DNA of 64,000 nt from Pseudomonas baltica (GTDB lineage Bacteria; Pseudomonadota; Gammaproteobacteria; Pseudomonadales; Pseudomonadaceae): NCBI RefSeq assembly GCF_031880315.1, contig NZ_CP134771.1, positions 5,953,001 through 6,017,000 of the forward strand, in the 5' to 3' direction. Below the pieces are notes generated by a model. The model saw only the letters and a list, made by a program, of their open reading frames with translations. It made no database searches and had not been told where the DNA came from. Positions 40,136 to 48,794 of this stretch are shown one piece after another (position 1 is the first letter of the stretch; every line of letters starts with the position of its first letter). Made by a program: the position numbers and the translations under genes.

Positions 40136-42269
40136 GGGGCACCTCTTGGCTGATGATCACCGCATCGGCGGCGAACGCGCCTTGGCCGGCGGGCATGGCG
40201 AACACCGGGTTGAGGTCGACCGATTGCAGGCTGTCGCCCGCGCGCCAGGCGAACTCGGAGAGCTTCGCGAGCATCTGCGCCAAGGCGTCGATGTCCACGG
40301 GTGGGCGGCCACGGGCACCCAGCAACAGAGGCGCGCCCTTGATGCTGCGGATCATCTTCTCGGCCTCAGTGGCGTCGAACGGGCAGCGCCGCAGGACCAC
40401 GTCCTTGAGCACTTCGACAAAGATCCCGCCGAGGCCGAAGACTGCCACCGGGCCGAACATCGGGTCGCGCTGGATACCCATGAAACACTCGACGCCGCCA
40501 CTCAGTTGGCGGGCCACCAGGATGCCGTCCAGATGCGCATCGGGGGCGTGCCGGGCGGCGCGTTCGAGCAACGTTGCGTAGCCCTCCTGGGCCGCCTGCG
40601 GGCCGGCGATATCGAGCAGCACGCCGCCGATCTCGGATTTGTGCAGGATATCGGCCGAAGAGATTTTCATCACCACCGGGTAGCCGATCTGGCTGGCGAA
40701 ACGGGCCGCCTCGGCTGCGCTGTCGACGACTTTTTCGGCGGCACTGGCAATGCCGAATTCGCCGAGCAGAGTCTTGGCCTCGGCCTCGCTCAGTTTGCCG
40801 GATGGCAGGTGCACGGCGGGCAGGTCGGGCTTGCTCGGCAGCAGGCGGTCGAAGGCCTCGCCCAGTTGGCCCATGGCGTGAATGGCGGTGACCGCCTGGG
40901 TCGGATCCTCGAACAGCACGAAGCCTTCGTTCTCGTACGGCACCACTTGCTGTGCGTCGCCGATCAGCGAGACCACGAAGAGCGTCTCGGGGTGAGCATC
41001 CTTGACCTTTTTCAGCTCCGCGCACAAGCGTGGCGCAATCGACGGCACGGTGCCGGCCTGGCTGAAGAACGCCAGCACCGAGCGGTAGCCGCCATCACTG
41101 ATCAGGCTTTCGGTGAAGCTGCCGGCCAGGGAAATGTCATTGAGCACGTGGGCCGTGAAGTCCACCGGATTGATCGGCGAACAAAACGATAGCTGTTCCT
41201 TGAGCTTCGCCTGGGCGGCGACGGGCATGGGCGGCATTGGCAGGCCGAGGTCCTCGGCGGCGTCGCTGACGATGATGCCGGCGCCGCCGCTGATGGTGAC
41301 CATGCCCAGGCTGTTGCTGGCCGGATAGATGCGCCGGGTGGCGGCGTAGGCGATATTGAGCATCTGCGCACCGCTGTCGGCAAGGAACACGGCGTAATCG
41401 CCGAGGACTGCCTTGAATACTTTGTCGTCACCGGCCAGCGACGCCGTGTGGGACATCGCCGCTTGCTGGCCGAGCGCACTGCGCCCGACTTTTTGCAGGA
41501 TCACCGGCTTGCGCGCCCGGTGCGCCGCTTCCAGAGCATGGATGAAGCTGTCGACGTCGCGGATCGATTCGGCGTAGGCCATGACCACATCGACGTCGGG
41601 GCTGTCGACCAGCCAGCCGATCCCTTCGCCCAAAGTGATATCGGCTTCGTTGCCCGTCGAGATCATCAACGGCGTGCCGAGCCCGCGCGCCCGCGACAGG
41701 CCGAGCATGTGCGCGGCGTAGGCGCCGGACTGCGAAGCGATGCCCACGCGGCCTAGCAACGGGAAGCCGCGCTCCAGGCCCGAGGCGAAGGTGCCGTAGT
41801 AGCCCAGATTGGCATTGAACACACCCGCGGTATTGGGGCCGAGCAGGCGCATATTGTGGCGGCGCGCCTCGAGCACCAAGGCATCCTGCAGCGCCACGCC
41901 ATCACCGCCCACTTCACTGAAGCCTGAGGAGAACACCAGCGCGCTCCGGGTGCCACGTTCACCCAGGGCTCTGAGGGTGTCGAGCACCTGCGTGGCGGGC
42001 ACCGCGACGATGGCGGTATCCGGCGCCTGGGGCAGATCCGCGACGCTGGCGTAGGCGCGGATGCCCTGGACTTCCTGGCGGTTGGGGTTGACCGGCATCA
42101 GCACGCCCTCGAACCCCTGGCGCAACATATAGGAAATGGGGCGCCCGCCGATGCGGGTCGGGTCTGAGGAAGCGCCCACCACGGCCACCGAACGCGGTTG
42201 CAGCAGGGGAGTGAGGCTGTCGAATCGTGACCGGTCGCGGTCATCTGCATTGTTTTTATTGTCGTGCAT
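40119..42269 (-). CDS. ADP-forming acyl-CoA synthetase (acetate--CoA ligase family)
   Basis: A 716-residue fused alpha-beta enzyme. The N-terminal CoA-binding domain has VAVVGASSDPTRIGGRPIS and VGIASQSGAYAAHML. A ligase domain with the phospho-His loop MSHTASLAGDDKVF follows at about residues 270-283. The C-terminal ATP-grasp domain has YPVVMKISSADILHKSEIGG and PVAVFGLGGIFVEVLKDV. It should form an acyl-CoA with release of ADP and phosphate. As the only CoA ligase in the cluster it is the likely activating enzyme of the pathway; AMP-forming ligases are more usual for this job. The start is the ATG at 42269, 29 bases after the thiolase-like gene. Confidence 0.88.
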   Translation of the reverse strand: MHDNKNNADDRDRSRFDSLTPLLQPRSVAVVGASSDPTRIGGRPISYMLRQGFEGVLMPVNPNRQEVQGIRAYASVADLPQAPDTAIVAVPATQVLDTLRALGERGTRSALVFSSGFSEVGGDGVALQDALVLEARRHNMRLLGPNTAGVFNANLGYYGTFASGLERGFPLLGRVGIASQSGAYAAHMLGLSRARGLGTPLMISTGNEADITLGEGIGWLVDSPDVDVVMAYAESIRDVDSFIHALEAAHRARKPVILQKVGRSALGQQAAMSHTASLAGDDKVFKAVLGDYAVFLADSGAQMLNIAYAATRRIYPASNSLGMVTISGGAGIIVSDAAEDLGLPMPPMPVAAQAKLKEQLSFCSPINPVDFTAHVLNDISLAGSFTESLISDGGYRSVLAFFSQAGTVPSIAPRLCAELKKVKDAHPETLFVVSLIGDAQQVVPYENEGFVLFEDPTQAVTAIHAMGQLGEAFDRLLPSKPDLPAVHLPSGKLSEAEAKTLLGEFGIASAAEKVVDSAAEAARFASQIGYPVVMKISSADILHKSEIGGVLLDIAGPQAAQEGYATLLERAARHAPDAHLDGILVARQLSGGVECFMGIQRDPMFGPVAVFGLGGIFVEVLKDVVLRRCPFDATEAEKMIRSIKGAPLLLGARGRPPVDIDALAQMLAKLSEFAWRAGDSLQSVDLNPVFAMPAGQGAFAADAVIISQEVPHATQS

Positions 42270-42298
42270 GTCGTCACCTGTGAAGGGGGCTGGCGGAG

Positions 42299-43450
42299 TC
42301 AGAGCGTTGCTGCGCTCCCGAGAATGGCGGTGACCTGGCTCGACAGCGTGCCGCCGTTGCCGTGCAGCAAGGCAATGTCGGATCTGGCCAACTGGCGTTC
42401 GCCGGCCTCGCCACGAATCTGCCGGACCGCTTCAAGGATCAGGAACATGCCGTACATGCCGGGGTGCATGCACGACAGGCCGCCACCGTTGGTGTTGACC
42501 GCCAGCGAGCCGCCCGGCGCGATACGGCCGTCCTGAACGAAGCGGCCGCCCTCGCCTTTGGGGCAGAAGCCTAAATCTTCGAGGAACAGGATGGTGTTGA
42601 TGGTGAAGGCGTCGTAGAGCATCGCCAGGTCGATATCGGCGTGGCTGATACCGGCCATGGCCAGGGCGCGCGGACCACTTTCGCTGGCGGCGGTCACCGT
42701 CAAATCGGGCATGGCGACGATCGAGCGATGCCATTGCGCGCCGGCGGCGCCAAGGAAGTAAGCGGGCGCGCGGGGCAGATCGCGGGCGCGGTCGGCACGC
42801 ACCATCACGCAGGCGCCGCCGCCATCGGTGACCAGGCAGCAATCGGCGGTGCTCAGCGGGTCGCTGACCATGCGTGCGGCCAGCACATCGTCGATGCTCA
42901 ACGGGCCACGGGCATGGGCGTCAGGGTTGAGGTTGGCCCAGCCGCGGGCGGCCACGGCGACCTCGGCAAGCATGGCGCGGGTGGTGCCGTATTGGTGCAT
43001 GTGACGGCTGGTGGCCAAGGCGTAGGCGGTGATCGGGTGGCGCGGTTGGTAAGGGGTCTCGTGCCACTGCGGCTCGCTCATTGACACCAGCTTGCCGCCA
43101 CCGCTGCGCTGATTGGAGCCGTAGCAGATCAGCGCGGCACTGCACAGGCCGGCCTGCAGCGCCAGGGTGGCTTGCAGCAAGTGCATCTCGAAACTCGAAC
43201 CGCCGGCATTGGTGCCGTCGAAAAAGGTCGGGCGCAGCCCCAGATACTCGCCAGCCGACAGCGTTGGAAAGGCATTGACGCTGGTGGCGCAGAACAAGCC
43301 GTCGATGTCGCTCATCAGCAGGCCTGCATCGGCCACGGCGTTGACGGCTGCCTGACCGAGCAATTCCATGGCGCTGTAACCGGGGGCATTGCCGATGCCG
43401 GATTGGCCGATGCCGACGATCGCGGTCTGGCCGCGCAACGGGCGGGTCAT
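42299..43450 (-). CDS. Thiolase-like protein without nucleophilic Cys (Ltp2/aldolase type)
   Basis: A 383-residue thiolase-fold protein. Where thiolases have a nucleophilic Cys in a C-A-S-G loop, this one has GTNAGGSSFEMHLL (residues 79-92), so Claisen chemistry by the normal route is excluded. Retained parts are YDAFTINTILFLEDLGFCPK with an active-site Tyr, NTNGGGLSCMHPG, and the LLHGNGG His motif at the C-terminus. This pattern is that of Ltp2-type aldol lyases, which work with a DUF35 partner to split a beta-hydroxy acyl-CoA. The DUF35 gene precedes it with a four-base overlap, which supports a complex. Confidence 0.85.
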   Translation of the reverse strand: MTRPLRGQTAIVGIGQSGIGNAPGYSAMELLGQAAVNAVADAGLLMSDIDGLFCATSVNAFPTLSAGEYLGLRPTFFDGTNAGGSSFEMHLLQATLALQAGLCSAALICYGSNQRSGGGKLVSMSEPQWHETPYQPRHPITAYALATSRHMHQYGTTRAMLAEVAVAARGWANLNPDAHARGPLSIDDVLAARMVSDPLSTADCCLVTDGGGACVMVRADRARDLPRAPAYFLGAAGAQWHRSIVAMPDLTVTAASESGPRALAMAGISHADIDLAMLYDAFTINTILFLEDLGFCPKGEGGRFVQDGRIAPGGSLAVNTNGGGLSCMHPGMYGMFLILEAVRQIRGEAGERQLARSDIALLHGNGGTLSSQVTAILGSAATL

Positions 43451-43845
43451 GAGGGTGTCTCCTCGGTCAGCACGCGAAAGACCACGGCGGCTTGTCCATG
43501 CAGTTCGACGATCTCGGCGCGCAAGCGGCTACCGATGGGCGCGGTGTCACAGTCCTGCAGGCGCGACATCATTCGCGGCCCCTCGTCGAGGTCAACCAGT
43601 GCGATGTTGTGGCTGCCTTGGCGAGAATGATTGACGGTGATCGCGTAAAGTGTGCCCAGCCCGCTGGCGGCCACCCAGTGCAGATCGATCTCACCGCTGC
43701 CGGGCACCGCTATCCGGGGGTAGAACACATGGCGGCCGGCGCTTGGGCTGAACTGCAGCATGAAGCGGCCTTGATCCAGATACGCCTGGTATTGCGCCTC
43801 TGGCCCGAGAGGGCTGTCTGGCAGAGGTTGCGGTGCATGAGTCAT
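43447..43845 (-). CDS. DUF35 OB-fold protein lacking zinc-ribbon cysteines
   Basis: A 132-residue protein. The N-terminal part GRFMLQFSPSAGRHVFYPRI aligns with the rubredoxin-like zinc ribbon of DUF35 proteins (C-x-x-C-G...P-R), but all four expected Cys are replaced (S-P-S-A and V-P-G-S). The OB-fold follows with GLGTLYAITVNHSRQGSHN, IALVDLDEGPRMMSRL and a final HGQAAVVFRVL. DUF35 proteins are obligatory partners of Ltp2/SCP2-like thiolase-fold enzymes, and the two genes overlap by four bases. It is the first gene of the cluster and lies about 70 bases from the divergent IclR gene. Confidence 0.85.
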   Translation of the reverse strand: MTHAPQPLPDSPLGPEAQYQAYLDQGRFMLQFSPSAGRHVFYPRIAVPGSGEIDLHWVAASGLGTLYAITVNHSRQGSHNIALVDLDEGPRMMSRLQDCDTAPIGSRLRAEIVELHGQAAVVFRVLTEETPS

Positions 43846-43885
43846 GCGCCCTCCTGTTATTGTTGTGCGTCACGCTATACCACGT

Positions 43886-43908
43886 GTTGAAGTGAGCATA
43901 TATTCAAC
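43886..43908. promoter_or_regulatory. Palindrome in the IclR/catabolic cluster divergent promoter
   Basis: GTTGAA (43886-43891) and TTCAAC (43903-43908) form a perfect inverted pair with an 11-base spacer in the 70-base gap between the divergent genes. It is a good candidate operator for the IclR protein. Confidence 0.5.
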
Positions 43909-43915
43909 ATAGAGA

Positions 43916-44737
43916 ATGTCAATCCGAATGCTGAATAAAATGACCGACGACTTGTTAGACAAAAATGCCCGGCCCGCGACCAAGGACGTCGGCGCTGTAG
44001 TCAACGCCATCCAGATCCTCCGCCATCTGGCCAGCACCCCCGACCCTGAAGGTGTAGCGGCCATTGCCCGGGCCACGGGCATCAGCCCCAGCAGCGCCTT
44101 CAATATCCTGCGCACCCTGACCAACGAGCAGTTGGTGTCCTTCAATGACAACGCCAAGACCTACCGCCTGGGCCTCGGGCTGTCCGAGTTGGCAGTGAGT
44201 CTGATCGGCTACAGCTATGCCGACCTGATCCAGCCCGAGCTTGATCGGTTGAGCCTCAATTACCGCATTCTGGTGATCCTCTGGCAGGTCACTGGCGACA
44301 ATCACATTCACGCCATCGGCCGCGCGATCCCCACGGCAGCTCACGTCGACGTGCGCCTCAATACCCGCCTGCCCGAGTTGATCGGTGCCAGTGGTCGGTG
44401 TATCGCTGCCTTGCGCCAGGTGCCCGAGGAGGAGATGCGTCGTCGTTTCGCTCGGCTGCAATGGGAGAATCCACCGACCTTCGAAACCTACATGCGTGAG
44501 GCCCAGGCCACGCTGCAGAGCGGCTGGGCGATCGATGAGGGCAACCTGTATCGCGGCGTCAGCCTTGTCGCCAGTGCGATCACCGACCACCATGATCAGC
44601 CGCGCCTGGTGATCTCCGGCATCGGTATCGGTGCTCAGCACAGTCGGGAAGAGTTGGAGCGCATGGGGGTTGCCTTGAGCCAGACCTCGGCTTTTATAGG
44701 GCGGGCGTTGTTTCCGGGCAAGCGCTCGGGCGCATGA
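43916..44737 (+). CDS. IclR family transcriptional regulator
   Basis: A 273-residue regulator. The winged helix is at about residues 24-85 (AVVNAIQILRHLASTPDPEG, ATGISPSSAFNILRTLTNEQ). The effector domain follows, with LPELIGASGRCIAALRQVPE near residues 150-169 and GWAIDEGNLYRGVSLVASAI near 203-222. IclR proteins bind small acids or their derivatives and often control adjacent catabolic operons. The acyl-CoA cluster runs divergently from it, so this should be its regulator. Three in-frame ATG codons (43916, 43928, 43940) precede the domain and none has a good ribosome binding site; I keep the first. Confidence 0.88.
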   Translation: MSIRMLNKMTDDLLDKNARPATKDVGAVVNAIQILRHLASTPDPEGVAAIARATGISPSSAFNILRTLTNEQLVSFNDNAKTYRLGLGLSELAVSLIGYSYADLIQPELDRLSLNYRILVILWQVTGDNHIHAIGRAIPTAAHVDVRLNTRLPELIGASGRCIAALRQVPEEEMRRRFARLQWENPPTFETYMREAQATLQSGWAIDEGNLYRGVSLVASAITDHHDQPRLVISGIGIGAQHSREELERMGVALSQTSAFIGRALFPGKRSGA

Positions 44738-44900
44738 ATTCCGAATGCAGAATGGCATTCAAAATATAATCGATGGATTGGAGGTGCTGCCGCCATGGTC
44801 GCGTTTGTGGCCGAGCGAGAGAATTCACTTTTGCCGAAGCCCGGGCGCAGCTTTGCTTAAGGCCAATGCTGCGGCGAGCGTCTTTGAGGATTAGCAGGCA

Positions 44901-44954
44901 CGCCGACCGGGGGTGTCGGCGTGAGTCCCCGCCCTTGGGATATCGGGCGGGGGA
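44901..44954. terminator. Two hairpins between IclR and the small membrane peptide gene
   Basis: CGCCGAC (44901-44907) pairs with GTCGGCG (44915-44921). TCCCCGCCC (44926-44934) pairs with GGGCGGGGGA (44945-44954) with one bulged base. They lie beyond both convergent genes and could end transcription on either strand, though T tracts are poor. Confidence 0.5.
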
Positions 44955-44967
44955 CCGGTTCAGTCCA

Positions 44968-45054
44968 TTAGAAAATGAACTTGAACAGCGCAATCACCAC
45001 GATCAAGCCGATCAGAAAGATGATGCCGACGGTACCGCCGAGAAATTTCAGCAT
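44968..45054 (-). CDS. 28-residue hydrophobic membrane peptide
   Basis: The frame starts at the ATG at 45054 and gives MLKFLGGTVGIIFLIGLIVV followed by IALFKFIF and a TAA stop. An AAAGGAGTTTG sequence lies seven bases before the ATG, an excellent ribosome binding site. Nearly all residues are hydrophobic and fit one membrane helix, with Lys at both ends. It lies 57 bases after the SDR gene on the same strand, so the two may be co-transcribed. Such single-helix peptides often bind and modulate larger membrane proteins. The function is unknown, and standard gene finders would miss it because of its length. Confidence 0.7.
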   Translation of the reverse strand: MLKFLGGTVGIIFLIGLIVVIALFKFIF

Positions 45055-45111
45055 GGTCAAACTCCTTTTAGTGAGACGTCTTTTATCAGAGCGTCAATCG
45101 CGAGCGTGGGT

Positions 45112-46011
45112 TCAAGGCAGCGGATTGCCGCCAGTCACACCAAACACTTCGCCAGTGATGTAGCTCGATTCCTGGCTGGCCAGCAGCACGTAGATCGGCG
45201 CGCATTCGGCGGGTTGTCCAGGGCGGCCCATCGGCGTTTCCGAACCAAAATCGGGGATATTGTCCTGGGGCTGGCCACCGCTCGGCTGCAGCGGGGTCCA
45301 GAACGGGCCCGGAGCCACGGCGTTGACACGGATGCCTTTGCTGATGACCTGCTTGGCCAGGGCCTTGGTGAAGGCGACGATGGCGGATTTGGTCGAGGCG
45401 TAGTCGAGTAGCGTGGCCGATGGCTGATACGATTGGATCGACGCGGTGTTGATGATGGTGGCACCCGCCGGCAGATGCGGCAGGGCCGCCTTGCACAACC
45501 AGAACAATGCGTAGACGTTGGTCTTGAAGGTCGCGTCGAACTGTTCAGTGGTCAGTTCGGCGATGTCCTTTTGCGCCGTCTGCTTGCCGGCGACATTGAC
45601 GAGGATGTCCAGGCCGCCGAGTCCGGCGACCGCCTTGTCGATCAGACTTTGGCAGAATTGCTCGTCCTTGAGGTCGCCCGGTACGCTGATCGCCTTGCGG
45701 CCTTCGGCCTCGATCAGCTGCACCACCTCACGGGCATCGGCTTCTTCCTCGGGCAAATAATTGAGGACGATATCGGCGCCTTCGCGGGCAAAGGCGATAG
45801 CGGCCGCGCGGCCGATCCCCGAGTCGGCGCCGGTGATCAGGGCACGGCGCCCCGCCAGGCGTCCAAAGCCTTTATAGCTGGTCTCGCCGTGGTCGGCGGC
45901 CGGTTGCAGGTCGTGGACCGTGCCTGGCGCCGACTGTGGCTGTTTGGGAAATGGTGGCTGCGGGTATTGAGTCAGTGGGTTTTGCATCGAATATTGGTTG
46001 TCGTCAGGCAT
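45112..46011 (-). CDS. SDR family oxidoreductase, YghA/YhdF-like
   Basis: A 299-residue short-chain dehydrogenase with a long N-terminal extension rich in Pro and Gln ([16 protein letters not shown]). Dinucleotide binding is [20 protein letters not shown], and catalytic residues are S191, Y204 and K208 ([10 protein letters not shown]). The C-terminus has [18 protein letters not shown]. This form is the YghA/general-stress dehydrogenase group, often induced in stationary phase or by osmotic stress. GAGGAG lies six bases before the ATG at 46011, which fixes the start; the frame itself is open to 46308. The 28-residue membrane peptide gene follows. Confidence 0.88.
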   Translation of the reverse strand: MPDDNQYSMQNPLTQYPQPPFPKQPQSAPGTVHDLQPAADHGETSYKGFGRLAGRRALITGADSGIGRAAAIAFAREGADIVLNYLPEEEADAREVVQLIEAEGRKAISVPGDLKDEQFCQSLIDKAVAGLGGLDILVNVAGKQTAQKDIAELTTEQFDATFKTNVYALFWLCKAALPHLPAGATIINTASIQSYQPSATLLDYASTKSAIVAFTKALAKQVISKGIRVNAVAPGPFWTPLQPSGGQPQDNIPDFGSETPMGRPGQPAECAPIYVLLASQESSYITGEVFGVTGGNPLP

Positions 46012-46282
46012 GCCAGGCTCCTCGGCTGCTTTAATGAACAGTGCAGCATCGCCGTGAGCAGTGCTGCATCGAATAGTCATTAAAGTGGAGCGCCTTGAGG
46101 AATTGTTCGTTCCATCTTTATTGGTTGTATCGCCTAATGTAAAAATATGTACATGATGTGGATACCAATATTTAATCGAGAGATCGCCAGGGAGGTCGAT
46201 ATACAGAATAACCAGCTGAATGCCGTTCATGACCTCCGATGTCGTGGACTTGCGCAGCACCCTGGCTTTGGGAGCACATGCA

Positions 46283-46507
46283 ATGCAGATCGAGCGCTTG
46301 GACATCATTCAGCACGACCTTGAAGACACCGCCGCCCATCTGGCGGGCCTGTCGAGAATGCTCGAAGGGCATGCCCGCTATCTTCGGCACAGCCGATATA
46401 TCGATAACCTGGCCGAAATCGACTCCATCGAGCATCGCCTCGATGAGTTGGCGGCGTCGATCCTCGATCTGCGGGGTGTCGCCAGCAACATCGCCAAGGT
46501 GGCGTGA
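46283..46507 (+). CDS. Small helical hypothetical protein
   Basis: A 74-residue protein starting [20 protein letters not shown]. It is predicted to be almost wholly helical with regular Leu/Ile spacing, suggesting a coiled coil or helical hairpin. There are no Cys, signal or membrane segments. The frame is open from 46220, but GGGAGC lies nine bases before the ATG at 46283. I do not recognise the family. It lies divergent from the SDR gene, with a 270-base gap holding an AT-rich stretch (near 46130-46180) that may contain both promoters. Confidence 0.55.
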   Translation: MQIERLDIIQHDLEDTAAHLAGLSRMLEGHARYLRHSRYIDNLAEIDSIEHRLDELAASILDLRGVASNIAKVA

Positions 46508-46550
46508 GGATTCTCCACGGGGTTTTATGACGGCCAGCCGCTGGCCTCGA

Positions 46551-47426
46551 TCAGAGATAACCCTGCAGCCAGGCCGAGAAAAACTGCGCCTGCGGCACCG
46601 CATCCGGGGCCAGGCCGTAGTAATAGCGATTGACCGCCAGGCGCTGCTCCGGGAACGGGCACAGTAGTTGGCCCGCCGCGATGGCGCTGGCTGCCAGCGA
46701 GGTCGGCACCACGGCGAAACCCAGCCCGTCGATGGCCGCCTGCACCACGAAATGCACGTGATCGAATTGCATCTGCCCGGCCGGTTTGAGGTTGCCGGCA
46801 CCGGATGACGCCAGCCAGCTCTGCCAATCCCCCTTGCGCGTCTTCGACCAGAGCATCACCAGTTGCGTCAGCGCGCCCGGTTGCGCCAGTGGGTGGCTGG
46901 CGAGCAGGGTGGGGGACACCACCAGGCAGATTTCATCTTCAAGGAAGGGTCGCAGTTCTATGGTCGCAGGCCAGTTGCTGTGGCCACGGCGGATCGCGAC
47001 GTCGAAGCGCTCGTCGGCCTTCTCCGGGGACAGGGTGCTGGTCAGTACATGAGGTTCGATGCCAGGGTATTGCTCGACGAAATCCGGCAGCCGCGGGATC
47101 AGCCAGCGCACCGCGAACGATGGCCGCACGTTGATTCGTACCACGCGCGATGGCGTCGGGGCCATGACTGCTTCGGTAGCGGCGAGCAGTTGCTGCAAGG
47201 CGGCGTCGGCCTGGGAGTAGAACCGCAGGCCCTCGACCGTCAGGCTGACCTGGCGCACGCGCCGTTCGAACAGGCGCACGCCCAGGTGCGTTTCCAGCGT
47301 CTTGATCTGGCGGCTGATGGCGCTGTGGGTGACATGCAATTCACCAGCGGCCAGGGTGAAACTCTGGTGCCGGGCGGCGGCCACGAAGGCGCGGACTGCA
47401 TTGAGAGGAGGCAATAAGAGGCTCAT
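46551..47426 (-). CDS. LysR family transcriptional regulator (GcvA-like)
   Basis: A 291-residue regulator. The helix-turn-helix is FTLAAGELHVTHSAISRQIK at about residues 23-42, followed by LFERRVRQVSLTVEG. The sensor domain has PSFAVRWLIPRLPDFVEQYP, the GcvA-group pattern. The frame runs to 47456, but MSLLLPPLNAVRAF at 47426 is the family start. It is divergent from an MFS gene with 74 bases between, so it probably regulates that transporter in response to the exported compound. Confidence 0.88.
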   Translation of the reverse strand: MSLLLPPLNAVRAFVAAARHQSFTLAAGELHVTHSAISRQIKTLETHLGVRLFERRVRQVSLTVEGLRFYSQADAALQQLLAATEAVMAPTPSRVVRINVRPSFAVRWLIPRLPDFVEQYPGIEPHVLTSTLSPEKADERFDVAIRRGHSNWPATIELRPFLEDEICLVVSPTLLASHPLAQPGALTQLVMLWSKTRKGDWQSWLASSGAGNLKPAGQMQFDHVHFVVQAAIDGLGFAVVPTSLAASAIAAGQLLCPFPEQRLAVNRYYYGLAPDAVPQAQFFSAWLQGYL

Positions 47427-47500
47427 GCGTGCGATTTTGTCACATATGCTTAACATTAATCTCGTTTGTCGCGCTCACCACGAAGGTGCAGCATCCGCGT

Positions 47501-48670
47501 ATGCCTACTCCCACCGCCGTGCCTGTTTCCACCGCCACCGTCGACCGTCATTCACGTCTTGCCGCCTTGGCCTTGACGCTGGCGTTGCCGGCCGACGCCG
47601 TGTTGTATCTGCTGCTGCCTATGTACGCCGATCAATTCGGCGTGACCCTGGCACAGGCCGGCTTGCTTTTGGCGGCCAACCGCTTGATTCGCATTGTCGG
47701 CTACGGCTACGTCACCCGCTTCTATGCCCGCCATGGCGACCGCGCCACCTGCACCCTGGCGGTGCTCGGCGCTGCCGTATGTGCGGCGGGTAATGCGAGT
47801 CTGTCCGGGTTGTGGATGTTGCTGCCGCTACGGCTGCTGTGGGGGCTGTGCTTTGCGGCGTTAAGCCTGTCTACCCAGGCGCTGGCCACCGCGGACCCGG
47901 CGGGAGCGGCGCGACGTTCGGGACGTTCGCGCGCCTTTTCGGCACTGGGGCCGGTGGTGGCGCTGCCGTTGGCGGCGGTGTTCGCGCATTTTTGGGGCCC
48001 ACGCTCGGTGTTCTGGGTGTTCGCCCTCGCGGCGCTCGCTGGATTGCTGGTCACCCGTGGTCTGCCGACCTTGCCCCATGCCATGCCCGCCCGGCGTCGC
48101 GGCCTGAAGTTGCCCAACAGCCTGGACAGCTGGTCGTTCCTTGAAGGGCTGACGCTCGATGGCCTGTTCATTATCGGTTTGTCGTACCTGGGGGGCGACG
48201 TGCTGCCCGGCGGCGCGGTGCTGGTTGCCGGCAGCTTGCTGGCGGTGCGCTATCTGGGCGAGATTCTGCTCAGCCCGTTGGGTGGCCATCTGGCCGATCA
48301 GTTCGGTGCCGAGCGCATTCTGGTGGTGCTGTCGCTGATGACCTGCGCGGCGCTGGTCGGCTTCGGCCTGGGCTGGGTGTGGGGCGGGGCGGGGGTGATC
48401 GTGGTGCTGCGGGCCCTGCAATTGCCGTTGCTGGCGCCGATCGTGGCGATGCGCACGCCGGGGCCGGAGCGAGTCCAGGCCCTGGTGTCGCGCTCGGTCT
48501 GGCGCGACATTGGCGCGGGCGCCGGGCCGGTGCTGGCGGGGTTGTTGCTGCCGATCATGGCGCCGGTCTGGATTTACGCCGTGCCGGCGGCGCTGCTGGG
48601 CGTGGCGGCGATCATGTGCGCCCGGCGGCCAGGCAGTGTGCCGGCGGCTGCGGTCCAGTCAGGGGAATAG
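47501..48670 (+). CDS. MFS transporter
   Basis: A 389-residue protein with eleven to twelve hydrophobic segments. The N-terminal half has the MFS loop pattern RLIRIVGYGYVTRFYARHGD, a weak G-x-x-x-D-R-x-G-R version, and the C-terminal half has LGGHLADQFGAERILVV. It is likely an exporter of an unknown compound. The ATG at 47501 begins the recognisable protein and follows GAAGGTG; the in-frame upstream ATG at 47429 would add a hydrophobic extension. The divergent LysR regulator probably controls it. Confidence 0.82.
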   Translation: MPTPTAVPVSTATVDRHSRLAALALTLALPADAVLYLLLPMYADQFGVTLAQAGLLLAANRLIRIVGYGYVTRFYARHGDRATCTLAVLGAAVCAAGNASLSGLWMLLPLRLLWGLCFAALSLSTQALATADPAGAARRSGRSRAFSALGPVVALPLAAVFAHFWGPRSVFWVFALAALAGLLVTRGLPTLPHAMPARRRGLKLPNSLDSWSFLEGLTLDGLFIIGLSYLGGDVLPGGAVLVAGSLLAVRYLGEILLSPLGGHLADQFGAERILVVLSLMTCAALVGFGLGWVWGGAGVIVVLRALQLPLLAPIVAMRTPGPERVQALVSRSVWRDIGAGAGPVLAGLLLPIMAPVWIYAVPAALLGVAAIMCARRPGSVPAAAVQSGE

Positions 48671-48689
48671 CACTACCTGCAAAGGCTTG

Positions 48690-48776
48690 GCGCGCAAGCT
48701 TTGCTCCCACAGAGTCGGCTGAACTGACGTCGTACACCGTGGGGGCAAGGCTGCACGTTCGGCGACGAAGAGGCCC
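48690..48776. repeat. REP pair
   Basis: CGCGCAAGCTTTGCTCCCAC and CGTGGGGGCAAGGCTGCACG form inverted REP-like blocks, the second ending GGCGACGAAGAGGCC. They lie between the convergent MFS and isochorismatase-family genes. Confidence 0.75.
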
Positions 48777-48794
48777 GTCAGATCGCTGCAAATT

